DNA of 38,078 nucleotides, from IMG/VR virus record IMGVR_UViG_3300027969_004375, positions 1 through 38,078 of that record. One strand, 5' to 3'. Below, in pieces: positions 13,096 to 21,349 of this stretch. Made by a program: the position numbers and the translations under genes. Each line of letters opens with the position of its first letter. Positions within the stretch are counted from its first letter, which is position 1. Under the pieces are notes generated by a model, which saw only the letters and a list, made by a program, of their open reading frames with translations, did not search any database and was not told where the DNA came from. The stretch comes from a virus.

Positions 13096-13857
13096 TTATT
13101 TTTTAAATACAGGAATAGGATTCATTTTGTGCAAACTACGGGCTTGTATAGTACGAAATTTTTCCAAGTTAGCCACAAGTTCTGGCACAGCGGATTTAAT
13201 TTCACCTAGATCCATACGCATAGCAACTTCTAAATCAGCATAGCTCATACCCAGTTGATCTTCATCGGTACGCCCATCATCCCATAAGCCATCTGTGGGT
13301 GCCGCATTGATAATATCTTGTAACACACCTAGTTCACGGCCCATTTGCCATACTTCTGTTTTGTAACAGTCAGCAATGGGACTGATGTCCACCCCACCAT
13401 CACCGTACTTGGTATAAAATCCCACACCAAAGTCTTCTACCTTGTTGCCAGTGCCTACCACAAGACCACCAACTGTTTGAGCAATTTGATACAGGGTAAC
13501 CATGCGTAGTCGACTACGACTGTTGGCAAACCCCAACAAACTGTTGTAGGTAGCCAATCGGCCTTCAAACTCATCAAATGTTGAAGTTAAATCAATGATG
13601 TCGTGGCGCACATTGTCAAAGTTTTGTGTCAGCCAAACACCTTGTTGCATACTGAGATCGTGTAAGTCTGGACGTTGACGAATAGGCATAGTTACTGCTA
13701 CTGTGTGCAAGCCAGTTCTAGCGCAGAGTGCGCTGACTACAGCACTATCAATACCACCGCTGATACCAACTACTAAACTGCGCATACCAGCTGTGGCGGC
13801 ATAGTCTCGAATCCAGGCGGTGATACGATCTTGTAATTTCATTTCTTTAAATTCCAT
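13096..13857 (-). CDS. nadE: NAD synthetase, ammonia-dependent type
   Basis: 253 aa, near the 245-275 aa of ammonia-dependent NadE. It amidates nicotinic acid adenine dinucleotide to NAD using ATP. The ATP-pyrophosphatase P-loop VVGISGGIDSAVVSAL is intact, VGTGNKVEDFGVGFYTKYGD matches the family's second ATP/NaAD region, and DISPIADCYKTEVWQ and TDGLWDDGRTDEDQLG match the closing loops. No glutaminase domain is attached. Although QueC shares the P-loop fold, the zinc Cys cluster of QueC is absent. It overlaps the small gene at 13839-14075. It may support NAD supply during infection or the NAD-using sugar enzymes nearby. Confidence 0.92.
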   Translation of the reverse strand: MEFKEMKLQDRITAWIRDYAATAGMRSLVVGISGGIDSAVVSALCARTGLHTVAVTMPIRQRPDLHDLSMQQGVWLTQNFDNVRHDIIDLTSTFDEFEGRLATYNSLLGFANSRSRLRMVTLYQIAQTVGGLVVGTGNKVEDFGVGFYTKYGDGGVDISPIADCYKTEVWQMGRELGVLQDIINAAPTDGLWDDGRTDEDQLGMSYADLEVAMRMDLGEIKSAVPELVANLEKFRTIQARSLHKMNPIPVFKK

Positions 13858-14075
13858 ATTAAATGTTCTTTGGGCTCGTGATATCTAAACTCAAACACAG
13901 CTTCGCCTGGCCCATGATACATTGCCGTACCTTCGTACGCTTGGCGTAACCATAACCAATGTCCTGTTATGTCACTACGTTTAGGCCACCATAAAAATCT
14001 TAGTCGCCAAAATGCTTTATGATAAAAGTGATCGTAAGCATCTACACCAGGAGAATAGTAACCGGCACCCATCAT
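13839..14075 (-). CDS. Aromatic-rich hypothetical protein, 78 aa
   Basis: ATG 14075 overlaps the QueE stop as ATGA. The protein is rich in Trp, Tyr, His and Phe (YDHFYHKAFWRLRFLWWPKR, then HWLWLRQAYEGT) and ends VFEFRYHEPKEHLIWNLKK. No membrane segment of usual length is present. It lies between queE and nadE and overlaps both, so it is coexpressed with them. Function unknown. Confidence 0.72.
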   Translation of the reverse strand: MMGAGYYSPGVDAYDHFYHKAFWRLRFLWWPKRSDITGHWLWLRQAYEGTAMYHGPGEAVFEFRYHEPKEHLIWNLKK

Positions 14076-14935
14076 TTGCCCCAGCCGTTGCCCCACAAGT
14101 CCACATGCAAGCGTGGGCTATAGTTAAATCCACGTTCACAGCAGATGTTGGCAATGTTTAACTTGTTTGATTCATATGGATCAACAACACCGCCTTGTGG
14201 CATTAGATAGACTAGCCCTGTAAATCCTGCCGCACGATACTGATCTACAGCTTGCACCGCTTCGTTGACGTGTTCTTCAGTTTCAACTACAAACTTAAGA
14301 TACACAGGCCCAACATTTAAATCTTGGTAGCTTTTGACAATGTCAGGGCAAATAGCATCTTCGGCTTTCTCGCCAGACGCACTTAATTTAGCACTCACAC
14401 TGAATGTAAACTCTGTGCCGTTAAGCAAATGTCTGTTATAAGCATAATGTTTGAAACCGTCTTGTAGTGCTTGAGTGCCGTTCGTTTCAAATGTGATGTT
14501 CTTGAGGTCGGCCATGTCAGGATGACTTAGCAATTCTTCGTAAGCACGTTGCCAGCCCAGCAAAGGCTCACCACCTGTAATAACCAAGTGTACATCATTA
14601 CCGTTGTTTTGCATCCAATGGTTGTTGGGAGTCAACAACAACATGTTGGCAACTAGATCTTCTGTTGGCATGTTAGGACTTAGATGCTTGAATGCTGGAT
14701 GCCAACTTGCATAACTATCGCATCCGGTTTCCACCAATGGCAAATCTGTAAACTTATCATACAAGTGAACTACTTCTGCCACCTCATCTGCACCTGTTGA
14801 CTTTTCGCCTGGCTTGCACCCAAACGAACTACACGTAAAATTGCAACCATATGTTCTTAAGAACACGCTGGGTACCCCAACAAATCGACCTTCTCCTTGA
14901 AGACTATAAAATAATTCGCTGACTTTAATTTTCAT
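14072..14935 (-). CDS. queE: 7-carboxy-7-deazaguanine synthase QueE
   Basis: 287 aa, longer than many QueE (about 210-250). The enzyme is a radical SAM protein that contracts 6-carboxy-tetrahydropterin to 7-carboxy-7-deazaguanine. The start VSELFYSLQGEGRFVGVPSV and FLRTYGCNFTC are diagnostic, with VITGGEPLLGWQ as the SAM-contacting GGEP motif and ITFETNGTQAL after it. The cluster Cys are spaced CNFTCSSFGC (C-x3-C-x4-C), where the usual spacing is C-x3-C-x2-C. It acts after QueD. It overlaps its neighbours by 4 nt on each side. Confidence 0.9.
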   Translation of the reverse strand: MKIKVSELFYSLQGEGRFVGVPSVFLRTYGCNFTCSSFGCKPGEKSTGADEVAEVVHLYDKFTDLPLVETGCDSYASWHPAFKHLSPNMPTEDLVANMLLLTPNNHWMQNNGNDVHLVITGGEPLLGWQRAYEELLSHPDMADLKNITFETNGTQALQDGFKHYAYNRHLLNGTEFTFSVSAKLSASGEKAEDAICPDIVKSYQDLNVGPVYLKFVVETEEHVNEAVQAVDQYRAAGFTGLVYLMPQGGVVDPYESNKLNIANICCERGFNYSPRLHVDLWGNGWGK

Positions 14936-15141
14936 TCTTTAACCTTTATTGCAACGCCCTTGTATGAATAGGCAGTTGTATTGTCCTTGCCCGTAGTTTT
15001 ATCAAAATTGCTGTAGTTAGAATTCAGCTCCTGGCTGGTTAATTCAAAATAATCAATGGGTTTTCTATTAGCTTCGTCGCTGACCTTAATGGCATTATTC
15101 ATCTGTTCTACTACAGTAGGTTCTCTATAATGTATTTTCAT
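14932..15141 (-). CDS. Small hypothetical protein, 69 aa
   Basis: ATG 15141 overlaps the phosphoribosyltransferase stop as ATGA, which fixes the start at MKIHYREPTVVEQ; the frame is open further upstream without a ribosome site. The product is polar, with an Asn/Ser/Thr-rich middle, and ends YSYKGVAIKVKE. It overlaps queE by 4 nt. No family recognised. Confidence 0.7.
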   Translation of the reverse strand: MKIHYREPTVVEQMNNAIKVSDEANRKPIDYFELTSQELNSNYSNFDKTTGKDNTTAYSYKGVAIKVKE

Positions 15142-15635
15142 TTCCACCAATCCTCCCAAGGAAACACAACCCAGCAATCCTCCTCAGCTTTATTTAGGTC
15201 AACAGCATTGTAATTGATATTTAATTCGCTGGCGCTTGCTTCGTTATCTACCAACACAGCAACACGTACATGGTCGCCCCATAACTTAAACCAGCGGTCG
15301 GCTTCGGGCAAACAGTTATCTTGCCAATCTTGTTTGATCCAGTTTAAAGTAGCACCTGAATCGTTAATGTCGTCTACAATAAGGATCTTTTTACCATTGT
15401 AAGCATCCTCGGCCATCCACAAGTTGCTTTCGGGCTGACTGTTATCATCACGCAGGCTTACTTTGAGCGTTTCCATTGGAACTGCTAGATATTGACTAAT
15501 AAGGTTAGCTGGAACCAATCCGCCACGGGTAAGACCTACTACATAATCGGGTATCCATGCATCACGTTGTAGTTGACGTAGGATTTCTTGTGTTTGACAT
15601 TCAACATCTTGCCAGGAATAGTAGATTTTTTTCAT
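15138..15635 (-). CDS. Type I phosphoribosyltransferase
   Basis: 165 aa. The PRPP-binding motif is clear in KKILIVDDINDSGATLNWIK (hydrophobic strand, Asp-Asp, then D-S-G-A-T). VVGLTRGGLVPANLIS is the loop that contacts pyrophosphate, as in xanthine or hypoxanthine phosphoribosyltransferases. It would salvage a purine-like base onto PRPP. Its place two genes before queE invites the idea that it handles guanine, or a 7-deazaguanine, but nothing in the sequence shows base choice. Confidence 0.88.
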   Translation of the reverse strand: MKKIYYSWQDVECQTQEILRQLQRDAWIPDYVVGLTRGGLVPANLISQYLAVPMETLKVSLRDDNSQPESNLWMAEDAYNGKKILIVDDINDSGATLNWIKQDWQDNCLPEADRWFKLWGDHVRVAVLVDNEASASELNINYNAVDLNKAEEDCWVVFPWEDWWK

Positions 15636-16441
15636 GTGTTGTAAATTTTAAGAGATTGTTCTAAACCCAATAACGGTAGTTGATACTGATTCAGTCGGGT
15701 TCCGTTACCGGTGTATGAGTTTGTGTCGTGCCCAGACACTTGAATCAACTTGCTGTCTAGATGGTGTAACTGTGCATACATTTTTACGATCTCACTAAGA
15801 TAATATTTTTTATTATACACTATATTTAGGTCGTTGTCATGTATTTGTTTAGCCAAAACGGCTTCGACCACAGTTAATAGGTCCTGAGCACTGATCATAT
15901 CAAACAAACGGTCTTTAGAAATCAACAATGATTCGTTGAGTTGGCATTTTTTAGTAAACAATTGTAACAGGCGGGTGTTGCCTTCACTGCTATCAAAACA
16001 ACCAAAGATTCGTAGATTGTAAAAATTTGGCATGGTTTGTGCAAACTTGGCTATGACGTTTTTACTACGCCCATAGCTATGATTGGGATTCCTGGTCCAA
16101 ATTTCTTCCTCGGACGCTTCACAAATATCAGTGTCAATATCAAACTCTGCACCACTGCCAAAATTAATAAACTTATCGTAATATGTTTTATTGACAGCTA
16201 AATTATAAAACATCCTCAGATTATTTTCTTCGATCTTGGGATCTATAGCATACACACTTTCTCTGCCTACCACAGCACAATGTACCACAGCATCAAATTG
16301 TTGTGATTTTAAAAACTTGGTTACTGAATTTAAATCTAAAAGATTAATTTCTTTTGAAGCGGGTGCAATAACATCGTGTTTGAGATGTTGTTTAAGGTAG
16401 CCTCCAATAAATCCAGTGCCACCCGTTAATAATATTCTCAT
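15632..16441 (-). CDS. NAD-dependent sugar epimerase/reductase
   Basis: 269 aa extended SDR. The NAD motif is LLTGGTGFIGGYL at the N-terminus. NFGSGAEFD occupies the place of the catalytic Ser/Thr, and HSYGRSKN carries the Y-x-x-x-K pair. It acts on a nucleotide-linked keto-sugar as a reductase or epimerase. It follows the dehydratase, 3-dehydrase and thiamine-enzyme genes in the same overlapping operon, so it is a candidate for the final ketone reduction of that pathway. Confidence 0.83.
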   Translation of the reverse strand: MRILLTGGTGFIGGYLKQHLKHDVIAPASKEINLLDLNSVTKFLKSQQFDAVVHCAVVGRESVYAIDPKIEENNLRMFYNLAVNKTYYDKFINFGSGAEFDIDTDICEASEEEIWTRNPNHSYGRSKNVIAKFAQTMPNFYNLRIFGCFDSSEGNTRLLQLFTKKCQLNESLLISKDRLFDMISAQDLLTVVEAVLAKQIHDNDLNIVYNKKYYLSEIVKMYAQLHHLDSKLIQVSGHDTNSYTGNGTRLNQYQLPLLGLEQSLKIYNT

Positions 16442-16971
16442 TTACCGTAATCTGGAAATTCAACTAAAATTGTACTACGGTTACTAGTGTAGGCTGATTG
16501 ATATGCTGGAAGAATATCTTCTGGTTGGTATAACTCTACAATGTCAATATTTTTACACATTAATCTAAATGCGTCTGCAAAATTGCCTTTGTGTTGATCT
16601 TGAGGGTCAACGGGATTTTCACTGCCCTTGGCCACACGAATAATGACTTTGGGTCTACAACGTCCGTCACTCATTGATTCCATTTTATCAAGATGATTAA
16701 CAATTTGATCTGTAGCATTTAATAAAAAATTCCATCTTGGGACAACACTAACAGGCACCATGCCATTGATTGCCATTCCTGTGCTTACACCAATTTGAAA
16801 GTTCTCTGCTACAGGAAATTCCATTTTTTTATCATCAGACACTTCTGTAATGCTTTCATAACAGCCGGTACCAGCATAGCAAACAGCTTGACCGAGGATC
16901 ATAACACGATCTTGTGCACCGATCCAATTCATTGCCGCTTTGAGTTGTTGATTATACAGTTGTGTGGTCAT
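16438..16971 (-). CDS. Thiamine-diphosphate enzyme, pyrimidine-binding half
   Basis: 177 aa, matching the Pyr domain of transketolase or of the E1 beta subunit. PVAENFQIGVSTGMAINGMV contains the Glu that activates the thiamine ring and the following helix, and RVAKGSENPVDPQDQHKGNF occupies the substrate-facing loops. The E1 beta C-terminal domain is missing. It ends where the epimerase starts (4-nt overlap) and begins at the stop of the PP-domain gene, so the pair should form one split enzyme that transfers a two-carbon unit or decarboxylates a keto acid. Confidence 0.78.
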   Translation of the reverse strand: MTTQLYNQQLKAAMNWIGAQDRVMILGQAVCYAGTGCYESITEVSDDKKMEFPVAENFQIGVSTGMAINGMVPVSVVPRWNFLLNATDQIVNHLDKMESMSDGRCRPKVIIRVAKGSENPVDPQDQHKGNFADAFRLMCKNIDIVELYQPEDILPAYQSAYTSNRSTILVEFPDYGK

Positions 16972-17591
16972 TAAAATTGCACCCTTATTCCGGCGCCAGC
17001 ATGTGGATATTTTGTATTTTTATATTTGTAATAGATTAAATGTTTATCTTCATACCAAACTTTGTTTTGTACAGGAAGATACCACTTATCAGGGCCCCAC
17101 ATTTCGTGCGTAGGAGTCAATACGCTTAGTTCATTGTCTTCAACAATAAATGTAATTGGTAAGTCTTGTGCTCGAGAATATTTGTAGGCTTCGGCCCAGG
17201 CACCTGTTTCGGCACTCATATCTCCGGACCAACACCATACATGTTCATCTGTGTCACGAAGTTTTGCAGCAAGTGCCAGTCCTGTGGCAATGCTCGGAAT
17301 GCCTCCTACAATACTTGAACATATAAATTTGTATTCTGGAAGATTCATAACCATGCTTTTACCAGCCATGATGCGTTCTTTAATTACTTCAGGTGGAATA
17401 CCTTTTAACAGTGCTTGATAATGATTACGCCAGGTACAACAGATCCAATCTTTCTTGACGTCAATGTGTTCAAACACTTGCATGATCTGATCTTCACTGC
17501 CAGCATATAGATGTATAGGAGCACGAATTTCTCCACGATTAAATGTTTCACCTATATCTGTTTCAAAGTCAATTAGATCTTGTTTGTTCAT
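16971..17591 (-). CDS. Thiamine-diphosphate enzyme, pyrophosphate-binding half
   Basis: 206 aa, matching the PP domain of E1 alpha/transketolase. The thiamine diphosphate motif is CWSGDMSAETGAWAEAY followed by FIVEDN, that is GD followed about 25 residues later by the Asn that completes the metal site. GGIPSIATGLALAAKL precedes it, as in E1 alpha. It is shorter than E1 alpha (about 320-370 aa) and lacks the phosphorylation-loop region. It abuts the Pyr-half gene and overlaps the RfbH-type gene by 4 nt, which suggests use in sugar branching and not in central metabolism. Confidence 0.82.
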   Translation of the reverse strand: MNKQDLIDFETDIGETFNRGEIRAPIHLYAGSEDQIMQVFEHIDVKKDWICCTWRNHYQALLKGIPPEVIKERIMAGKSMVMNLPEYKFICSSIVGGIPSIATGLALAAKLRDTDEHVWCWSGDMSAETGAWAEAYKYSRAQDLPITFIVEDNELSVLTPTHEMWGPDKWYLPVQNKVWYEDKHLIYYKYKNTKYPHAGAGIRVQF

Positions 17592-18907
17592 AGATATAAA
17601 CTCATAAATCCATCAACCTTCTCTCCGATGTAGGCAATCTGTTCAGGCGTGATAACTGGGCTACAGCCATGGAAGTAAGTGTTCTTCATTGTAAATGTGG
17701 CCACTGGATAGTTGTCACGTGCATCTTCAGGATTCATTAAATGACTATATGCAGGTTGCAACATGATATTACCAGCAAAGTACGGGCGTGTCTGTATCAA
17801 GTTCTCTTCAAGATAGTCAACAATGTCCATTCGGGAGAACGGAGCATCCGCACGTATGGTCAATGGAAACGCAAACCAACTAACATCGGCTTTGTCTCTA
17901 GCACGTGGCAAGTGGAAAAACTCTTCGTACTTTTCGTAGATAGCAAACAATAGATTGTAATTGCGTTGGCGCAAAGCATGTATTTCTGGCAATTTTTTAA
18001 GTTGCTCAAGTCCCATGGCCGCTTGTAGTTCGATGGGTTTTAAGTTATACCCAATTTCGTCATACACATACTTGTGATCAAAAATCTGATCTGGCATTTC
18101 GGGAATCCACTCATTGAATCGCTTGCCACAAGTACCACATTTTAACTTGTTGGCCTCGGGCCCCACACAATAACAGCCACGTCCCCATTCACGTAGACTA
18201 CGCACAATGATTTCTTGCTGTGGATCATTCATGGCTACAAAACCACCTTCACCCATGGTCATGTGGTGTGCTGGATAAAAACTGCAACTGGCCATTAGAC
18301 CAAAACTGCCCAATGGCTTTCCATCATAATTAGTACCCAGCCCGTCACAACAATCTTCTAATAAGATTAAATTGTGTCGATTGACCAGTTCCATTATTTT
18401 GTCCATGTTAGGTGGGTTACCCAACACATGTGCAAAGGTAATAATTTTAATGTCAGGATCGTTAGCCAATATCTGTTCTGCCTGATCCAGATCAATGTTT
18501 AAAGTATCAATTTCAATATCGCAGAACACTGGCACAAATCCATTTTGTAAGGTTGGATTAAGTGTGGTTGGAAATCCTGCAATGGGCATCAATACTTTAG
18601 TGCCTGATGGAAAGTTATAGCCACGCTTGGACTTCATTGCTGTCATCATCAGCAGGTTAGCACTACTACCTGAGTTAGTTAGCACTCCGCGAGTCTTGCC
18701 AAATTCTTTGGGGAATTTTTGTTCAAAACGCAGGCTCTTGTTGCCCATAACTAGCCAGCCATTCAGCAAGGCTTCTGCAGCCGCCACATACTCGTCCGAG
18801 TCAAAATGCGGACCTGCGTAGTTGACAAAGTCCTTACCGGCTACCCAGGTCTTGTCTGCGTGTTTAGTGTCAATGTATTTTTTAATGTCTTCCAATATTT
18901 GTTTCAT
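17588..18907 (-). CDS. rfbH: RfbH-type nucleotide-sugar 3-dehydrase (PMP, Fe-S)
   Basis: 439 aa, the length of the E1 dehydrase. It removes the 3-hydroxyl from a CDP-4-keto-6-deoxyhexose with pyridoxamine phosphate and a [2Fe-2S] cluster. The usual PLP Lys of the DegT family is replaced by His in SFYPAHHMTMGEGG, the hallmark of the dehydrase branch. Cys residues at GCYCVGPEANKLKCGTCGKR supply cluster ligands. GVLTNSGSSANLLMM and LEDCCDGLGTNYDGKPLGSFG are typical PLP-fold blocks. No separate reductase (RfbI/E3) is seen nearby. Product likely feeds the thiamine enzyme and the epimerase that follow. Confidence 0.88.
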   Translation of the reverse strand: MKQILEDIKKYIDTKHADKTWVAGKDFVNYAGPHFDSDEYVAAAEALLNGWLVMGNKSLRFEQKFPKEFGKTRGVLTNSGSSANLLMMTAMKSKRGYNFPSGTKVLMPIAGFPTTLNPTLQNGFVPVFCDIEIDTLNIDLDQAEQILANDPDIKIITFAHVLGNPPNMDKIMELVNRHNLILLEDCCDGLGTNYDGKPLGSFGLMASCSFYPAHHMTMGEGGFVAMNDPQQEIIVRSLREWGRGCYCVGPEANKLKCGTCGKRFNEWIPEMPDQIFDHKYVYDEIGYNLKPIELQAAMGLEQLKKLPEIHALRQRNYNLLFAIYEKYEEFFHLPRARDKADVSWFAFPLTIRADAPFSRMDIVDYLEENLIQTRPYFAGNIMLQPAYSHLMNPEDARDNYPVATFTMKNTYFHGCSPVITPEQIAYIGEKVDGFMSLYL

Positions 18908-19629
18908 ATTTTAATTCCAAGGTGGTTAGATAGTTGTTTCATAATTTCAATTACTGCCTGGCTGCCTCGGCTGCCATGAAAATGTAGTATGTGTGCGGAA
19001 TTGATGCTTATACCATTCCATTGATCATGTTGCCTTAAAACACTAGCATCTAAACTGCGAAACTTTATAGCCTGATAAGCCATTTCTGGATGTAGTCTGT
19101 CCGATTCTGGAATGTCTTGGCTCCAAAACATGGCATTGTGTCTTAACTGATCAAAACCCCAACTGCGGTTTGGATGATTCTCTATGTTGTTCCACCATTG
19201 TTCACCAAGGTCCCAAACGTTATCGCTGGTGGTGTGTGGGTAATACATTAGGTCGTCGTTAAAATAGCGTGGAAATTCATTATGATTTTTAGGATCAGTG
19301 AAGTTAAACAATCTGTATTCTGAAAATCGATCTGAAAAAAGACTAGTAGGTTGTACCATCATAGTATCAGCACCGGCCCAAAATATATTACACGGGCCGC
19401 TGTTGCGAAGTTCCACAGTGGCTTTCCAATTGGCTAGAGCATATTCTTCATTGTTGGCCACCGGGTCAGTCCACAGTATTGTTTCAAATGGTTCCTGAAC
19501 AAAGTGTTGAAAACTAGCTAAACTTATTTGATACATTTCTGAATAATCAGAATATAAATTAGCACTGGCTTGATCCATCCAATTATCAGTTACCGGTCTA
19601 ACTGCACCTATAAGATAGTTTTTTACCAT
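18904..19629 (-). CDS. Probable glycosyltransferase, 241 aa
   Basis: The opening KNYLIGAVRPVTDNW and the acidic site NIFWAGADTMMVQP, where an Asp follows a hydrophobic strand, resemble the D-x-D region of GT-A enzymes of families 8 or 32-like. A C-terminal ILHFHGSRG could supply a metal-binding His. No membrane segment. It overlaps the dehydratase stop by 7 nt and the rfbH start by 4 nt. The assignment rests on motif placement and neighbourhood, so it is moderate at best. Confidence 0.5.
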   Translation of the reverse strand: MVKNYLIGAVRPVTDNWMDQASANLYSDYSEMYQISLASFQHFVQEPFETILWTDPVANNEEYALANWKATVELRNSGPCNIFWAGADTMMVQPTSLFSDRFSEYRLFNFTDPKNHNEFPRYFNDDLMYYPHTTSDNVWDLGEQWWNNIENHPNRSWGFDQLRHNAMFWSQDIPESDRLHPEMAYQAIKFRSLDASVLRQHDQWNGISINSAHILHFHGSRGSQAVIEIMKQLSNHLGIKI

Positions 19630-20573
19630 ACAAAATTATTCCGATAGTATTCAACTACATTTGCCAGTTCCTGATCAAACTGAGCCTGTGGTTGCCATCC
19701 TAATAGTTTTAATTTGTTATCATTAATGGCATAGCGTACATCCTGACCTTGCCTTGCACTAGGAATAGTAAATGATTCCCAGTCGCTGTTATGGTCGACA
19801 CCGTAATACAATTTTAATATTTTTTTAATTACTTCACAGTTGGGCAACTCAGTGTTACCACTAATGTTGAATATTTCGTTTTTACAACCTGAATCAATGA
19901 TAGTCAGCACTGCTGCGGCTGTATCGCCGGCGTGTAGCCAAGTGCGTATAGGGTTACCTCGGTTGTGTAAGTCGATTGGCTTGCCTAGCTCAAGATATTT
20001 AATACTTTTGGGTATGAGTTTTTCTACGTACTGTCCGATTCCGTAATTGTTGGTTGGACGAATTATGACGTACTTGATACCATAGGTTCTAGCCCAGGCC
20101 AGTATCAGCATATCGGCTGCCGCTTTTGAGGCCGAATACGGATTACTGGGTTTGAGTAAATCCGTTTCGGTATGAGTTCCGGCTTCAATATCTCCGTAGA
20201 CTTCGTCGGTGCTAAAATGTAAAAATATTGGAGCCTTGTACAAAGGTTGTTGTTTGATCAACTCTAATAAATGATGTACACCGTTGATGTTGCTACGAAT
20301 AAACACGTCAGAACTCATGATTGAATTATCCACGTGTGTTTCTGCAGCGGTGTTGATTACATAGTCGCAATCGACCAACCGATCAATGTCATTGATGTCT
20401 GAGTTAATAAATTTGAAATTGGGATTTTTATTAAATTGTTCTAAAAAATTCCAATTACTGGCGTAAGTACCTTTGTCTATGCCAAGCACATACCATCCAC
20501 GTTCTAAACATTGTTGGGTAACATGAACTCCTATAAATCCTAAACATCCAGTTACATATACAATTTTTTTCAC
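19623..20573 (-). CDS. Nucleotide-sugar 4,6-dehydratase
   Basis: 316 aa SDR of the RmlB/RfbG group. It makes the 4-keto-6-deoxy sugar from a nucleotide hexose. The NAD site is YVTGCLGFIGVHVTQQCL, NTAAETHVDNSI is the conserved block after beta-4, HFSTDEVYGDIE carries the Thr-Asp-Glu dehydration triad, and NPYSASKAAADML carries Y-x-x-x-K. IIRPTNNYGIGQYVEKLIPK is also RmlB-like. It is a little shorter than RmlB (about 350 aa). It would supply the substrate of the RfbH-type enzyme two genes downstream. Confidence 0.9.
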   Translation of the reverse strand: MKKIVYVTGCLGFIGVHVTQQCLERGWYVLGIDKGTYASNWNFLEQFNKNPNFKFINSDINDIDRLVDCDYVINTAAETHVDNSIMSSDVFIRSNINGVHHLLELIKQQPLYKAPIFLHFSTDEVYGDIEAGTHTETDLLKPSNPYSASKAAADMLILAWARTYGIKYVIIRPTNNYGIGQYVEKLIPKSIKYLELGKPIDLHNRGNPIRTWLHAGDTAAAVLTIIDSGCKNEIFNISGNTELPNCEVIKKILKLYYGVDHNSDWESFTIPSARQGQDVRYAINDNKLKLLGWQPQAQFDQELANVVEYYRNNFVW

Positions 20574-21349
20574 AGTCGTCGAGCTTTAACTAATAGGTGC
20601 CAACCAAGATATTCTTTGACTGCTTCGCGCATGGCCTCGGGCATGGCTTCGAACCATGGCTCCAATTCGTAACGACCTTGCTTGTATGCGTCCACATTGT
20701 ACATGAAACAATGATCTTGCCGTAGTCTTTCTAGTTGAAATTTTGACCCTAGCAAGTCAGTGATGTCATCCTTGGTATAACTTTTAGCATAGGGACAACC
20801 GGCTTGTGCTTCAAACTGATCTAGCCCTTTGTTAATCATGGCCTGTTTCCAGGAATTTTTAGCATAGACCATAAAACGGAATTCACCACCGGGCTTGAGA
20901 ATATTGTACACATTATCAATAATACGATCTATGGCTGGAAAATGATGTATCACTCCGTAACTATACACCAAGTCCATCTTGGGTAATGTGCTGTATGATT
21001 CGATATCACTAGAGTCACCACATACAAATGTACCTTCGAGTTCTTCAACTTTGAATCTTTGTTGTGCTAATTTAACACTTTCATCTGAATAGTCTATACC
21101 ATAGTAATCCGCGCCATTGCGAGCAAACTCAGCTGCATCTGATCCAATGCCAGGCCCAATTTCTAATACTTGTCGACCTTGCCAAAGATAAAAGCCAGCA
21201 AATTCTGGAATATGTGGCTCAACGCGATATCGACGAGCAGATACGTCTTGAAAAAATTCTAAACTTCCCGGGGCATTTTTACTGTGGCGAACATTGCAAG
21301 GTTGGTTGTTCCAGTAATCTCGAATACGTTGTTCTAGAGATTTTGTCAT
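20570..21349 (-). CDS. SAM-dependent methyltransferase, class I
   Basis: 259 aa. Motif I is QVLEIGPGIGSDAAEFARNG, then an acidic end of strand two (YYGIDYSDESV), and MDLVYSYGVIHHF is motif IV of small-molecule methyltransferases. The N-terminal RIRDYWNNQPCNVRHSKNAP resembles the start of methyltransferases in surface polysaccharide clusters. It probably methylates a sugar. ATG overlaps the glycosyltransferase stop by 4 nt. Confidence 0.83.
   Translation of the reverse strand: MTKSLEQRIRDYWNNQPCNVRHSKNAPGSLEFFQDVSARRYRVEPHIPEFAGFYLWQGRQVLEIGPGIGSDAAEFARNGADYYGIDYSDESVKLAQQRFKVEELEGTFVCGDSSDIESYSTLPKMDLVYSYGVIHHFPAIDRIIDNVYNILKPGGEFRFMVYAKNSWKQAMINKGLDQFEAQAGCPYAKSYTKDDITDLLGSKFQLERLRQDHCFMYNVDAYKQGRYELEPWFEAMPEAMREAVKEYLGWHLLVKARRL

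Noticed and set aside
13096-13857. Possible QueC, which would complete the preQ0 pathway
   Set aside because: It shares the SGGxDS loop, but the rest matches NAD synthetase and the QueC zinc Cys cluster is missing.
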